Positions 37,269 to 46,683 of a stretch of 64,000 bases of DNA are shown piece after piece (within the stretch, counting starts at the first letter, position 1; each line of letters begins with the position of its first letter). This DNA comes from Bacteroidaceae bacterium. Its GTDB lineage: Bacteria; Bacteroidota; Bacteroidia; Bacteroidales; Bacteroidaceae. The DNA is taken from the NCBI GenBank assembly GCA_902362375.1, contig CABIVS010000001.1:109820-173819 (forward strand), in the 5' to 3' direction. A model generated the notes under the pieces. The model had not been told where the DNA came from. It saw nothing but the letters and a program-made list of their open reading frames with translations, and searched no databases. Position numbers and translations under genes: made by a program.

Positions 37269-38378
37269 TTAATGCTTGGCCGGATTTAATACCTGAATAG
37301 CCTCGCGCATAAATAAATAGTCGTTTACCGGACGGCATAAATTAAAACGGTAAGCACCGACTCCGCCAAGACGTGCATCCACTCCCGGACGATAATACAT
37401 AGCCATTCCTTTCAATGAATAAGTCACGACACCATCACGAGTCGTAAATACTGGTCCCCCATCACCCTTATGCTTTTCAAAATCTTCGCACCATATCGTT
37501 TTCTTAAGAATGGTAGCTTCATCTTCTACAGAACCGAACTTGTTTAACAATAAGCCAAAACGATAATCTAAATTTGCATCTCCCGAACAATAATAAGACT
37601 GAACTACATAATAATCCAACAAAGGACCGGATGCAGTTATCAAAGTCTGTGGTTCCCCATCAAGCATAAGCAAACGTCCTGTTCCTGATTTAGGACCAAA
37701 GTCTTTCGATAATTCATCAAGGAGAATGTGCATACGATCAGAATAGCTGCAAATATCTCCTGGGAAAGTATAATTCGGCTCAAAGTCAATATCAAAACCA
37801 TCATATCCATATTTAATGATAGAATCCGCAATAACACGTGCATATTTACGAATAGCTTTTTCAATGCCTTCAGGTGAAGTATCACCATAACCGTTTCTAT
37901 TCGGCCAACCTTCATACCAGCCCCAATAAGCAGCCATAGCTTCGCCTTTTGAAGCATACTGCACTCCATCCACTATAAAATCATTTTCAACAGATGCAGG
38001 GGTATGTGCTCTACCGATATCCATAATATGCTGGCAATACAATACTCTTGTACCTTTTTTCTCACGCACTTCCTTTAGATCACTTTTCTGAGCCTCAGTC
38101 AAATTGAAAGCATTTCCCCACAAAGAGACTATATCCATCGAATCAGGAATCCCTCTCAGTTGATTATTCATATTGGTACCGGTTCCTGTCCATTCACTAT
38201 ACCAACCAAAAACAACCTGATGGTCACTTTTCTTATATTCTCTCAATGCTTTATAATAGTCTTCACCATTGATATTTACAGGTTCTGTGAATTTAGGTTC
38301 CATTTCCGTCCAATCACTGCATTGGATGAACATCAGTGCACCCATTGACGCAAGAATGACATATAGTAATTTCTTCAT
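37269..38378 (-). CDS. GH18 lipoprotein, probable endo-beta-N-acetylglucosaminidase, locus A
   Basis: The upstream frame is open to 38435, but the ATG at 38378 starts a proper lipoprotein signal (MKKLLYVILASMGALMF with lipobox FIQC), so it is chosen, giving 369 residues. The GH18 catalytic strand DGFDIDFE is intact, with the proton-donor Glu near residue 200. VVQSYYC and VGAYRFN are later barrel strands. GH18 enzymes of Bacteroides N-glycan loci cut the chitobiose core between the two GlcNAc residues and sit at the cell surface. It lies between susD (24 bp) and the LamG gene (23 bp). Locus B carries a paralogue with the same layout. Substrate assignment is inference. Confidence 0.88.
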   Translation of the reverse strand: MKKLLYVILASMGALMFIQCSDWTEMEPKFTEPVNINGEDYYKALREYKKSDHQVVFGWYSEWTGTGTNMNNQLRGIPDSMDIVSLWGNAFNLTEAQKSDLKEVREKKGTRVLYCQHIMDIGRAHTPASVENDFIVDGVQYASKGEAMAAYWGWYEGWPNRNGYGDTSPEGIEKAIRKYARVIADSIIKYGYDGFDIDFEPNYTFPGDICSYSDRMHILLDELSKDFGPKSGTGRLLMLDGEPQTLITASGPLLDYYVVQSYYCSGDANLDYRFGLLLNKFGSVEDEATILKKTIWCEDFEKHKGDGGPVFTTRDGVVTYSLKGMAMYYRPGVDARLGGVGAYRFNLCRPVNDYLFMREAIQVLNPAKH

Positions 38379-38401
38379 AATGTATTTTTTAAGTTTAACA
38401 G

Positions 38402-39967
38402 TTAATAAGTTCCATCCTCTTTCATAGCCCACCAAAGATCGGTTCCGTTAGAGTCTTTTCCATTACTAAGCATACCGACAGCAGCTTCCACATTCGCTTT
38501 ATTATTATTGTATTCACTAAGGGTGAAATGGATACGACGCTGTCCACGTGTCGTAGTACAATCAGGATTCATAGATTTAGTAGCCGGGAAAATCTTAGGA
38601 TACCCTGTGCGACGAAAATCAGCCCAACCATTCATTGGATCCGGATAACAAGCAATCCATTTCTGCGTAAGTACCCTCTCTAGTTTTTCCGTAGGATCAG
38701 CACTTTCATCCCACTTAATAGTGACAGACGATTGGTTAGTATAATTATTTCCAGTGTGTCCACTAACTAAATTATCCTCATAATTCCCCGGAACGGATGT
38801 GTCATCAGCCAAATAAGCATCTACACCTGATATACCAAACTCTTCAAAAGAGAGTCTTATCCCCTTTTCATAGAAAGTCTTTGCATCGCCCCCCATACTC
38901 CATCCTTTCAAAGCACCTTCTGCACGCAGAAAGGCAGCTTCAGCAGCATACATAACCGGTTGCGGCAATGTTTTATCAGTAGCAATAAAAAGCTTACTAT
39001 AGTTTGAATATGTGGTAGGTTCTGGAATTTCCGCCGATCCTGAACGCACACCTACATATCCACCAACAGCAGTCTGAGTTTGCGGAGTAAAATAAGCAGG
39101 ACGACGTGGGTCATTATAACCATTCATATAGGATACCAGACAAGCATTAGCTCTAACTTCAGGCCATCCACTAACAATAGCATATCCATTCTCATTAATA
39201 CCTCCGTTAGTGGTATCATAAGAACTTTCACTCACACTTTCCAACACACCATCAAGTACGGCTTCCTGCGCTTTCGTTTGAGCATAGCCCGATTCTTTTC
39301 CCGAAATGCGAATAGCCATTCTTAGTTTCAATGTGTTAGCAAATTTTAGCCATTTAGTACAGTCCCCTTTGTAGAATTGATCTACAGCAGCTAAATCCTG
39401 ATTGGTGCCGAGTGAAGCCGCAGACTTCAAAATTGTAATCGCATTGTCCAAATCATCGAACATGGCATGCCAAACTGTTTGTTCGTTATCATAAGGCGCT
39501 TCCGTATCACCAGCTTTCATCTGTGTATAAGGAATAGGACCTTGCAGAGAAGCAAGTAATTGCATACCATAAACACGAGTCAGCTGTGCTATAGCATAAA
39601 TAACACCTTTCTTTTCTGTAGAGTTTTCAACTAGGAAGAAAGAAGGATAAACATAGCCATAGATTCTTCCCCATGAGCTATCATTGTGCTTATCTAATGC
39701 ATTGTAATAGGCAAAGATATTGGTTCCAAAACTCCAGTTGGCCGTTGCCGTTACTTGTCCGCTAAAACTAGCCCACATACAATTAATCTCCTGACAAGCA
39801 TTCTGCTGTGGACAAGCATATACATTAAACATCGTTGACAGTAAGTTACTTGCCGGCACTTTTGACGGTTGATAAGGATTCGTATTAAAATCTTCAAAAT
39901 TGGTAGTACACCCTGCCATTATGCATACGACTGCACTTGCTCCAATATATTTTATTATCTTGTTCAT
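38402..39967 (-). CDS. SusD-like lipoprotein (SusD/RagB superfamily), locus A
   Basis: A 521-residue lipoprotein with lipobox MAGC (Cys near 19) followed by TTNFEDFNTNPYQPSK, the opening of the SusD_2 type found in N-glycan loci. C-terminal features are AAEAAFLRAEGALKGW and WIACYPDPMNGWADFRRTGYPKI, a conserved SusD_2 end. It captures ligand over the SusC barrel. It is 12 bp after susC and 23 bp before the GH18 start. It is paralogous to 47839-49479. Confidence 0.92.
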   Translation of the reverse strand: MNKIIKYIGASAVVCIMAGCTTNFEDFNTNPYQPSKVPASNLLSTMFNVYACPQQNACQEINCMWASFSGQVTATANWSFGTNIFAYYNALDKHNDSSWGRIYGYVYPSFFLVENSTEKKGVIYAIAQLTRVYGMQLLASLQGPIPYTQMKAGDTEAPYDNEQTVWHAMFDDLDNAITILKSAASLGTNQDLAAVDQFYKGDCTKWLKFANTLKLRMAIRISGKESGYAQTKAQEAVLDGVLESVSESSYDTTNGGINENGYAIVSGWPEVRANACLVSYMNGYNDPRRPAYFTPQTQTAVGGYVGVRSGSAEIPEPTTYSNYSKLFIATDKTLPQPVMYAAEAAFLRAEGALKGWSMGGDAKTFYEKGIRLSFEEFGISGVDAYLADDTSVPGNYEDNLVSGHTGNNYTNQSSVTIKWDESADPTEKLERVLTQKWIACYPDPMNGWADFRRTGYPKIFPATKSMNPDCTTTRGQRRIHFTLSEYNNNKANVEAAVGMLSNGKDSNGTDLWWAMKEDGTY

Positions 39968-39979
39968 ACCTATTATTAT

Positions 39980-42900
39980 TTAAAACTGAAATTTTACATT
40001 GAATCCGATATTTCTTGTGTTCGGAAGCATATAAGCATCAAATCCTTGATAGAAGTTAGACGAGGCCGAAGTAGTCAGTTCCGGATCGAAAGGAGCCTTA
40101 CAGTAAATCATCCACAAATTCTTTCCTACAAAACCAACAGTCATTCCCACTTTGTTATTGAACCATTTCTTAGGTAATGTATAACTGAGTGAGAGTTCGC
40201 CGAGTCGTACGTTAGTAGCACTATATGTATAGTAAGCAGAAGTACCTTGAATAGTCTGGAAATAGGTTTGTGCATCTACTTTAGTCTGATTGATTTGTAT
40301 ACCACCTGCATCACGTACATCTGCACTAACTTTAGATACCCCCGCAGCATCAAGAACAGATTGGGTTTCACTGATAACAATACCTCCAAAACGTCCTGTG
40401 AAAGTCATGCCCAAATTAATACCTTTATAACCAAAGCCAAGATTCCATCCCATGTTCATCTTAGGTAGAATAGACCCCAGATAAGTTTCTTTGTTCTCCA
40501 TAGACAAACCTGTACCTTCTTCATTGAGAATGTAGCCATTCAAATCACGTTTAAGAACGCGTTGACCATATACGTCTCCCATTGAGCCGCCGACACGCAA
40601 GATAAGACGCGCATCTGTATTTCCATAAGTAAGCGGAGACAATTCTGGCATCTGAATAGGTTGACCAGTAGCATAGTTATATGCACCATCGGCCAGACGT
40701 TTCACTTCATTCCTATTCCAAGTCAGTGTATAGTTAGTATTGAAAGAGAAATCTCCCCAATGCTTGTCATAGCCCAATGACATCTCAACACCTTCATTCA
40801 TTATATTTCCGCTCTGAATAGGAATATTAGAATATCCAGAAGAAAGTGACAAGTCTGCATAGAATGTCTGATTATAAGTATTAGAACGATAATAAGTCAA
40901 ATTAAAACTAATGTCATTGAGGAACCGGGCATCCAAACCTATTTCCCATGATTTAGTACGTTCCGGTTTTAGTTTGGTATTCGGATAAGAAGAAGCACTG
41001 GTCCAATTCTGTGTCTGTTCATCATACGGATAAGTAATAGTAGTCATGAAACGTCCATATGAGTTGCCAACCTCTGTATACGAACCACGAACTTTCAAGA
41101 ATGACAACCAATCAGGAGCATTGAACATGCTCGTCAAGATGGCAGATAAACCTATAGATGGGTAGAAGAATGATTTGTAATCGGAGAAAGCAAGTCTTGA
41201 ATCCCAGTCATTACGACCAGTAGCAGTAAGATAAATCATCGATTTCCAACCAATTTCTGCATTAGCGAATATAGCGCGTGTCTGGTCATGCCATCCATCC
41301 TGTTTGGCTTTCCAAGCTTTATTGAAATCAAGATTATGAACAGCAAAGAAATTAATAAGCTTCAAGCCACCATCATATCCAATCATTTCATAACGGCTGT
41401 CATTCAGTGAAACACCTAGATTGACATTTACAGACCAGTCATTGAAATTCTTATTCATCGTAGCAATCGCATCAGCATAGGTGTTCTTTGATTGTGAAGA
41501 TGTGTCACTATATGTTCCACGGTCACCTGACACCAAGCTGCCTGTAGAAGCATACGCTTTGTAAGTACTACGATTCTCATAATTATCAACTTTCACACGT
41601 CCGACAACATCCAACCAATCAAGTATCTGATATTTAAGAGAAGCATTAACCATGTAGCGGGTCTTTTTATTCTCACGCAATTGGCGGTTCTGTATCCAAT
41701 AAGGATTGGCAAGTCCACTTGAAATACCTCCATAAGGCCAATATTGTTCCATCAAGTCCATACCGGAATTGTAGCGTTCAAACATACGCACATCATCAAA
41801 ATTCTCACTACGTGGGAAACGGTAAAGTCCCGGTAAAGGGTTATAATTATACCCTTGCGACATCATATTCTTGTCATTTTGAAGAATATAGCTTGCACTT
41901 GCATCAAGCGTCATCTTGTCTTTCAAAAAACTAGTCGTATTGCGCACCGTAAAGTTATAACGGTTATACCCACTATTAGGTAAGATATTTGTCGTGTTAG
42001 TAGTAGAAGCCGACAGATAAGACTGGTTCTTCTGATTACCGGTTGACAAAGCAAACGAATTGATAACATTAGCTCCTGTCCGGAAGAAATCGCGTGGATT
42101 ATAACTACTGTTTACCACTGGTCCCCAGCTGTCCAAACTGTTAGGTAAGTTTCCATATTTACTTTGCATCTCGGGCATCATAGTCACTTTTGAGAAAGTA
42201 GTGTTGTTAGAAACTGTAACAGAGGTCTTATCTACAGAACCTTTCTTTGTAGTTATCAGCACAACACCGGCAGCAGCGGCATTTCCATAAAGGGCTGCTG
42301 CAGAAGGACCTGTCAACATAGAGATAGATTCGATATCTTCCGGGTTAATATCAGCGGCACCGTCTGTACCTTGTTGGTCATAGATACCTCCGCCACCACC
42401 ATTCATCATGTTGTACATAGGTACCCCATCAATTACGTAAAGAGCAAGATTAGACGAAGTGATAGACTTAACACCACGCATCACGACGCGGGAAGCACCA
42501 CCGGTAGTATTAGATGAATTGATAGTAACACCTGCCACTTTACCATTCAGGGAAGAAATAAAGTTGGCGTCTTTTACAGCAGTTAGTTCATCGCCGTTCA
42601 ATTGCTGCACATTATAGGATAATGCTTTCTCTGACCGTTTAATGCCCAATGCCGTAACAACTACTTCATTCAACTCTTGCGTTGCGTCTTCCAAAATTAC
42701 ATTTACATTTTTTTCTTTTACAGGAACTTCTTTTGTTTTATAACCTACATAAGAAAATACAAGAATGGGAGAAGCTGATTGTGTCACAATCTGATAGCTA
42801 CCATCAAGATTGGTAATAGTTCCATTATCAGAACTTTTTTCAATGATGGAAACCCCGATTAATGGCTCGCCATTTTTGTCGCTTACCGTGCCTACAATAA

Positions 42901-43234
42901 GCCGTTCTTTTTTCTGTTGCACGCTTTCTGTTGCTTTTGCAGCCAACACAATCTTATTATCCAATATTTTATATTCGATATTCACACCTGCGAAGACTTG
43001 CTCTAACACTTTAAAAATATTCTTTTTTGATACAGAAACCGATACCCGGCGATTAAGATTTAGATTCTTGCTATTTATAAAAAAGCTGAATCCGGATTCA
43101 CGCTCAATCCTGTGCAGCACTTCTTCTATTGCGCAATCGTTTACTTGCAAAGTAATAGAAGTCTTTTGTGCATATCCGTCTGACGCATATGCTAATCCAA
43201 CAGAACAAATCAAAAGTATAAACAGTAATTTCAT
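39980..43234 (-). CDS. SusC-like TonB-dependent transporter with STN domain, locus A
   Basis: The frame is open to 43312, but the ATG at 43234 begins a good signal peptide (MKLLFILLICSVGLAYA), giving 1084 residues. The STN domain (about 25-95) is followed by a carboxypeptidase-like domain (GTVSDKNGEPLIGVSI), a plug with VVTALGIKRSEKALSYNVQQ and PSAAALYGNAAAAGVVLI, and a barrel ending ..GFNVKFQF. It imports the captured oligosaccharide. The STN domain couples it to FecR at 43497. The 262-bp leader before its start contains a plus-strand terminator and promoter-like boxes that predict an antisense RNA. Confidence 0.95.
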   Translation of the reverse strand: MKLLFILLICSVGLAYASDGYAQKTSITLQVNDCAIEEVLHRIERESGFSFFINSKNLNLNRRVSVSVSKKNIFKVLEQVFAGVNIEYKILDNKIVLAAKATESVQQKKERLIVGTVSDKNGEPLIGVSIIEKSSDNGTITNLDGSYQIVTQSASPILVFSYVGYKTKEVPVKEKNVNVILEDATQELNEVVVTALGIKRSEKALSYNVQQLNGDELTAVKDANFISSLNGKVAGVTINSSNTTGGASRVVMRGVKSITSSNLALYVIDGVPMYNMMNGGGGGIYDQQGTDGAADINPEDIESISMLTGPSAAALYGNAAAAGVVLITTKKGSVDKTSVTVSNNTTFSKVTMMPEMQSKYGNLPNSLDSWGPVVNSSYNPRDFFRTGANVINSFALSTGNQKNQSYLSASTTNTTNILPNSGYNRYNFTVRNTTSFLKDKMTLDASASYILQNDKNMMSQGYNYNPLPGLYRFPRSENFDDVRMFERYNSGMDLMEQYWPYGGISSGLANPYWIQNRQLRENKKTRYMVNASLKYQILDWLDVVGRVKVDNYENRSTYKAYASTGSLVSGDRGTYSDTSSQSKNTYADAIATMNKNFNDWSVNVNLGVSLNDSRYEMIGYDGGLKLINFFAVHNLDFNKAWKAKQDGWHDQTRAIFANAEIGWKSMIYLTATGRNDWDSRLAFSDYKSFFYPSIGLSAILTSMFNAPDWLSFLKVRGSYTEVGNSYGRFMTTITYPYDEQTQNWTSASSYPNTKLKPERTKSWEIGLDARFLNDISFNLTYYRSNTYNQTFYADLSLSSGYSNIPIQSGNIMNEGVEMSLGYDKHWGDFSFNTNYTLTWNRNEVKRLADGAYNYATGQPIQMPELSPLTYGNTDARLILRVGGSMGDVYGQRVLKRDLNGYILNEEGTGLSMENKETYLGSILPKMNMGWNLGFGYKGINLGMTFTGRFGGIVISETQSVLDAAGVSKVSADVRDAGGIQINQTKVDAQTYFQTIQGTSAYYTYSATNVRLGELSLSYTLPKKWFNNKVGMTVGFVGKNLWMIYCKAPFDPELTTSASSNFYQGFDAYMLPNTRNIGFNVKFQF

Positions 43235-43319
43235 AGTCAATGATATTTCTTTAAAGGTTCGTTCAAAGGACTTTAATCCTCCAAGAAATTGGACGATACA
43301 ATAATTTTGCATAAATTTG

Positions 43320-43430
43320 TAACGAGTTTAATTAGAAAATTGGTAGTTATACTTGTCGGGAAACAAGTAGGTTCACAATTACTGAAGCTCATACGGGAGG
43401 ATACGGCCAATATCATCCCGTATTTTTTTG
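43320..43430 (+). ncRNA. Predicted antisense sRNA over the locus-A susC leader (DonS-like)
   Basis: Two plus-strand -7 boxes, TAATTTTG (43302-43309) and TAAATTTG (43312-43319), are followed by a strong plus-strand terminator. The terminator stem is 43391-43403 with 43411-43423, a CGGCCA-type loop, then seven T. An ACTTGT/ACAAGT hairpin lies between (about 43350-43368). An ATTG 20 bp before the second box may be the -33. The RNA would be about 105-115 nt and complementary to the susC 5' leader. Locus B has the same arrangement with the same terminator loop. B. fragilis DonS is a known antisense RNA of this kind. Confidence 0.6.
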
Positions 43431-43496
43431 GTTGCTAGGGATCTTTGTTTTTCATGGCAATAAGTTTTTGGGAATTAAGGTTTTTATCTTTTAGTA

Positions 43497-44468
43497 CTAA
43501 ATAAATATCTCTATCTTTATTTTCTCTTTACCGGCATCTGCGTTATTATTCAGATAACGCCAACGGACTTTCGAGGAGGCACTGATAAAATTAAGTACCT
43601 GTTCCAGATTCCGGTTAGTAAATGTCCCGGAGAATGAGTCGTCATGAGGTACATTCTCCTGTATGACAAATTCGGCATTGTATCTATCTTCCAAGATATC
43701 CAGTGCATCCCGTAATGACGTTTGACGGAAAATTATTTTGCCATCTTTCCATGAAAGTTCTCTCTCGCCGGAAGTCGTATAGAGTTCCGTCTTTCCATTC
43801 TGGGAATAATAGACCAGTTTCTGTCCCGGAGCCATCACAATATACTGCGGTTGTTGACTGGCATTGTTGAATTCAAAATTAACTTTCCCTTCAACTAAAG
43901 TAGTAATTACCTCATCTGCTTCTTTGTATGCCTTTACATTGAATTTTGTACCCAGAACTTTTATGGCAGACTGGTGAGCGGTAGAGACTATGAACTGTTT
44001 TTCCGGATTTTTCCGGACATCAAAATAGGCTTCTCCATCAAGTTCCACAGTACGTGTACGGGAAGAGAAATGGCTCGGGAAAGTCAATGTACTTTTTCCA
44101 TTTACCCATACTGTAGTTCCGTCAGCAAGTGTCACGAATGTGCGTTGTCCGGCTGGCACGTAAACAGTCTGCATTTCTATATCCTCTTTTTGGAGAACCT
44201 GTATCATTGCATAACTTAATCCGAAAGCTACAACAAACACTGCCGCAATCCGCAAGATTCGTTGTGTAACAGGATGCAATGAAATTGTCTTTTTTGTCTT
44301 CTTTGAGAATGCGCCTGTGTCTTGCCAGATGAATGCATCATAACTCTTACGAAGAGAAATGAATTCTTTAAGATTGGCTGCATCCGCATCAATCCATGTA
44401 GCAACGTCTTCCTTTTCCTTTTGGGATGCCTTGCCTGCAATATATTTTAATAGTAATTCCTTATCCAT
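43497..44468 (-). CDS. FecR-family anti-sigma factor, locus A
   Basis: A 323-residue protein. The N-terminal cytoplasmic part (about 1-70) is followed by a membrane segment (about 73-92, AAVFVVAFGLSYAMIQVL) and a periplasmic FecR domain with VYVPAGQRTFVTLADGTTVWVN and VELDGEAYFDVRKNPEKQF. The C-terminal DUF4974-like part resembles a secretin/STN fold. It holds the ECF sigma factor encoded at 44619-45161 until the STN domain of SusC signals substrate. The gap to sigma is 150 bp. Confidence 0.93.
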   Translation of the reverse strand: MDKELLLKYIAGKASQKEKEDVATWIDADAANLKEFISLRKSYDAFIWQDTGAFSKKTKKTISLHPVTQRILRIAAVFVVAFGLSYAMIQVLQKEDIEMQTVYVPAGQRTFVTLADGTTVWVNGKSTLTFPSHFSSRTRTVELDGEAYFDVRKNPEKQFIVSTAHQSAIKVLGTKFNVKAYKEADEVITTLVEGKVNFEFNNASQQPQYIVMAPGQKLVYYSQNGKTELYTTSGERELSWKDGKIIFRQTSLRDALDILEDRYNAEFVIQENVPHDDSFSGTFTNRNLEQVLNFISASSKVRWRYLNNNADAGKEKIKIEIFI

Positions 44469-44618
44469 ACAATAAATAATTTATGAGTAATGAGAATAGG
44501 AGTATTATTCCCCTTTCATTAAGAATACCACTCACTAAAGAGATTCCCTAGTAAGAAATGTGATTTTTTTTATTATTGCTTAAAAAAAATAGCAAGCAAG
44601 AAGGTCTTTTCCTTCTTT

Positions 44619-45161
44619 TCAGATGAAAAAGAAAAGGAACGGAGCATAGTCTTTTAGATTATCACGCAGTATTTTAACTGCTCTGCTGATATGATATTCT
44701 ACTCCTTTTACACTAATGCCCAGTTCTTCGGCTATTTCTTTATGGGATTTTCCATCCAGGCGATCGCGGATGAAAGCAGTACGAGTTTTTTCTGGCATAC
44801 TCTCCAATAATGCATGCACTTTTGCCCGTAATTCCTCTGATAATATTTCCTTCGGATCACAGGCTTCCAATGTTGATATACGAATTTCCAATTCACGCTG
44901 TCCCTTATCAAGCAAAGTCTGAAAAACATTCTCCTGTGCTTGTATATGTTTCAGGTAATTGAGTGATTTGCTACGAATATAAGTGATTAGGATCGCTTCA
45001 ACACTTGGGATTTCCCGTTCTTTACTTAGTTCCCATAAATGGATAATGGCTTCTGATACAATATCTTCTGCTACTAAGTCATTATGGACATAGGACAAGG
45101 TAAATAGGAAGGCTTTCCTATAATAAGCAGTATATATCGAGTTGAAGTTGATTTGAGCCAT
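44619..45161 (-). CDS. ECF RNA polymerase sigma factor, locus A
   Basis: A 180-residue sigma-70 family protein of the ECF type. Region 2 includes RKAFLFTLSYVHNDLVAEDIVSEAIIHLWE; region 4 is the HTH LDGKSHKEIAEELGISVKGVEYHISRA. The hydrophobic end (YAPFLFFFI) matches that of other Bacteroides PUL sigma factors. It should switch on locus A when released by FecR. It is the first gene of the locus. The paralogue at 54025-54579 has the same organisation. Confidence 0.93.
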   Translation of the reverse strand: MAQINFNSIYTAYYRKAFLFTLSYVHNDLVAEDIVSEAIIHLWELSKEREIPSVEAILITYIRSKSLNYLKHIQAQENVFQTLLDKGQRELEIRISTLEACDPKEILSEELRAKVHALLESMPEKTRTAFIRDRLDGKSHKEIAEELGISVKGVEYHISRAVKILRDNLKDYAPFLFFFI

Positions 45162-45263
45162 TCGCCAGTATATCCATAAGTATTAAACGCTGCAAAGGAA
45201 TGCATTTTACTTATAATAAGAAAACTTTTTAGAGAAAATTTAAATTTGGCTAAAATTCCTTTT

Positions 45264-45389
45264 TCATATAAAGAAGAAAAGAAATGCCCTGATTATAATT
45301 TGCACGTCAGCATTAAATCCCCTTCTGATGTACTGAGAAAAACATTTAGATGAAAAAGATATAAACAGGATAAATAGTAACTTCTTCAT
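45264..45389 (-). pseudogene. 41-residue exported-protein fragment
   Basis: The minus-strand ATG at 45389 begins MKKLLFILFISFSSKCFSQ, a clear signal peptide, then YIRRGFNADV and a stop soon after (41 residues in all). The frame is too short to be a mature exported protein and looks like the 5' stub of a broken gene. Its middle is the right copy of the 50-bp repeat whose left copy overlaps the DUF3943 remnant 10 kb away. Whether stub and remnant come from related genes cannot be settled by eye. Confidence 0.45.
45292..45344. repeat. Imperfect ~50-bp direct repeat flanking locus A, right copy
   Basis: It matches 35279-35330 with a few substitutions and one or two single-base indels, sharing CCCTTCTGATGTACTG exactly. 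It lies between the locus-A sigma gene and the locus-B terminator, inside the 41-residue fragment. Confidence 0.7.
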
Positions 45390-45408
45390 AAAACAAACAT
45401 AAATAAAA

Positions 45409-45454
45409 GAAACCTGCTTACCAAAAGAATATTATCTTTTCAGTAAGCAGGCTT
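45409..45454 (-). terminator. Terminator of locus B
   Basis: AAACCTGCTTACC (45410-45422) pairs with AGTAAGCAGGCTT (45442-45454), with further A/T pairing inside; on the minus strand T-rich sequence follows. It lies 55 bp past the stop of the locus-B LamG lipoprotein. Confidence 0.8.
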
Positions 45455-45508
45455 TCACTCATATTCAAAAATGCAAAGAGCAAAACTCTCACAAATTTGT
45501 GTGTTCCA

Positions 45509-46651
45509 TTAATTGATAGCTATCGGAGCATCCAACGTCTTAATAGTAATTCCATTTGTAGTACCGTTTATACGCCCTGTGGCATCTTTGATAACTCCAC
45601 CTTCCTGAGTCTCCGATCCGTCTAGTTTATAATAAAGTGCCAAGCCTTCTGAAGCAGGGTCAACACCCAGCATATTCTGCTTAAGTTGATTTTCCGTACG
45701 GGCTACACTCCAAACACGGACTTCACTCATTTTACCATGGAATGGACGTTCACCCCATTTGAAACCATAGATTCTACCAATATAAAAACCCATATCCGAA
45801 TTCGGATCAAAACCGTCAATACCCCAATCTGAACCAGCCCATTTTTCACCATTTACATAAATGCCGGTTTTTCCTGTCGGTTGATCATAAGTCAACGCTA
45901 CATGATACCAACGATTTGTTAACAACGGTTTCGTTACACGGTAGTTCTGTCCTCCGGCCACTTCCAAATAATCTTTAGGAGTAATTCCTCCTCCCGCATC
46001 ACCGATACGGAGAATCATCACACCTTCGGTTCCCATAATCGTATTATTATCGAGGAAATAATCCACATTAATCAATGCTTCGTAAGTGAATGACGAGAAG
46101 AAAGTACCGACAGGGAACTTCACAGAAATATAGTGATTACTGAAATTACCAGCTTTGGTAATTTTCAACGGTTTGGAGAAAAAGAAATATGCAATGTTTG
46201 TTCCGGAAAGAGTCGACACCGAAGACGAATGTACCCGCATAGGCAAAACATACGAGTTCCCGGCTTTCAAGGCTTCTAACCCAGAAAGTTCGACTTCTAC
46301 ATTATTCGCATACAATTTTCCACTCGAAATAGAAGATGTCGTACTGCTTAGCTTTACCTGCGAAACATCAAGCATCTCATAATTTGTGCCATACTTTGCA
46401 TTGTATTCGTCTACTACACTTGGTTCGGCTACACTATATGATACGTCTACCTGAGAGGAAGTTGCTGACGAGAGTCTTGAAACCAGATCAAATGTCATTA
46501 CATCCATCTCATCTTCCACCGAGAAATTATATTCCTTGCTTTCGAAATAAACCTTAGGCTCCAGCAGGTCATTCATGCTGTCGTTGCAAGCGCCCAACAA
46601 TAATGCCATACTACCTACCATCAAATAATAGAATATATGTTTATTCATCAT
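45509..46651 (-). CDS. DUF1735 plus LamG surface lipoprotein, locus B
   Basis: A 380-residue lipoprotein with lipobox LGAC (Cys near 22). The DUF1735 region (about 35-150) includes VDEYNAKYGTNYEML. The LamG_3 sandwich (about 185-350) has LLTNRWYHVALTYDQPTGKTGIYVNG and MSEVRVWSVARTENQL. It probably binds glycan on the cell surface. It is the last gene of locus B, 32 bp after the GH18 gene, and is equivalent in position and domain order to 36046-37245. Sequence divergence from that protein is considerable, so the two may prefer different glycans. Confidence 0.88.
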   Translation of the reverse strand: MMNKHIFYYLMVGSMALLLGACNDSMNDLLEPKVYFESKEYNFSVEDEMDVMTFDLVSRLSSATSSQVDVSYSVAEPSVVDEYNAKYGTNYEMLDVSQVKLSSTTSSISSGKLYANNVEVELSGLEALKAGNSYVLPMRVHSSSVSTLSGTNIAYFFFSKPLKITKAGNFSNHYISVKFPVGTFFSSFTYEALINVDYFLDNNTIMGTEGVMILRIGDAGGGITPKDYLEVAGGQNYRVTKPLLTNRWYHVALTYDQPTGKTGIYVNGEKWAGSDWGIDGFDPNSDMGFYIGRIYGFKWGERPFHGKMSEVRVWSVARTENQLKQNMLGVDPASEGLALYYKLDGSETQEGGVIKDATGRINGTTNGITIKTLDAPIAIN

Positions 46652-46683
46652 CTTTTTACTGTTTTAGAATTTTATAAATCCAC

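Noticed and set aside
38379..38435. Longer start for the locus-A GH18 protein
   Set aside because: The extra 19 residues would bury the lipoprotein signal; the methionine at 38378 gives a proper signal and lipobox.
43235..43312. Longer start for the locus-A SusC protein
   Set aside because: The 26 extra residues precede a normal signal peptide and would run into the predicted sRNA promoter; the ATG at 43234 is more credible.
43391..43430. Terminator-like stem read as an attenuator between fecR and susC on the sense strand
   Set aside because: The U-tract lies on the plus strand only; on the sense strand the stem is not followed by T, so antisense termination fits better.
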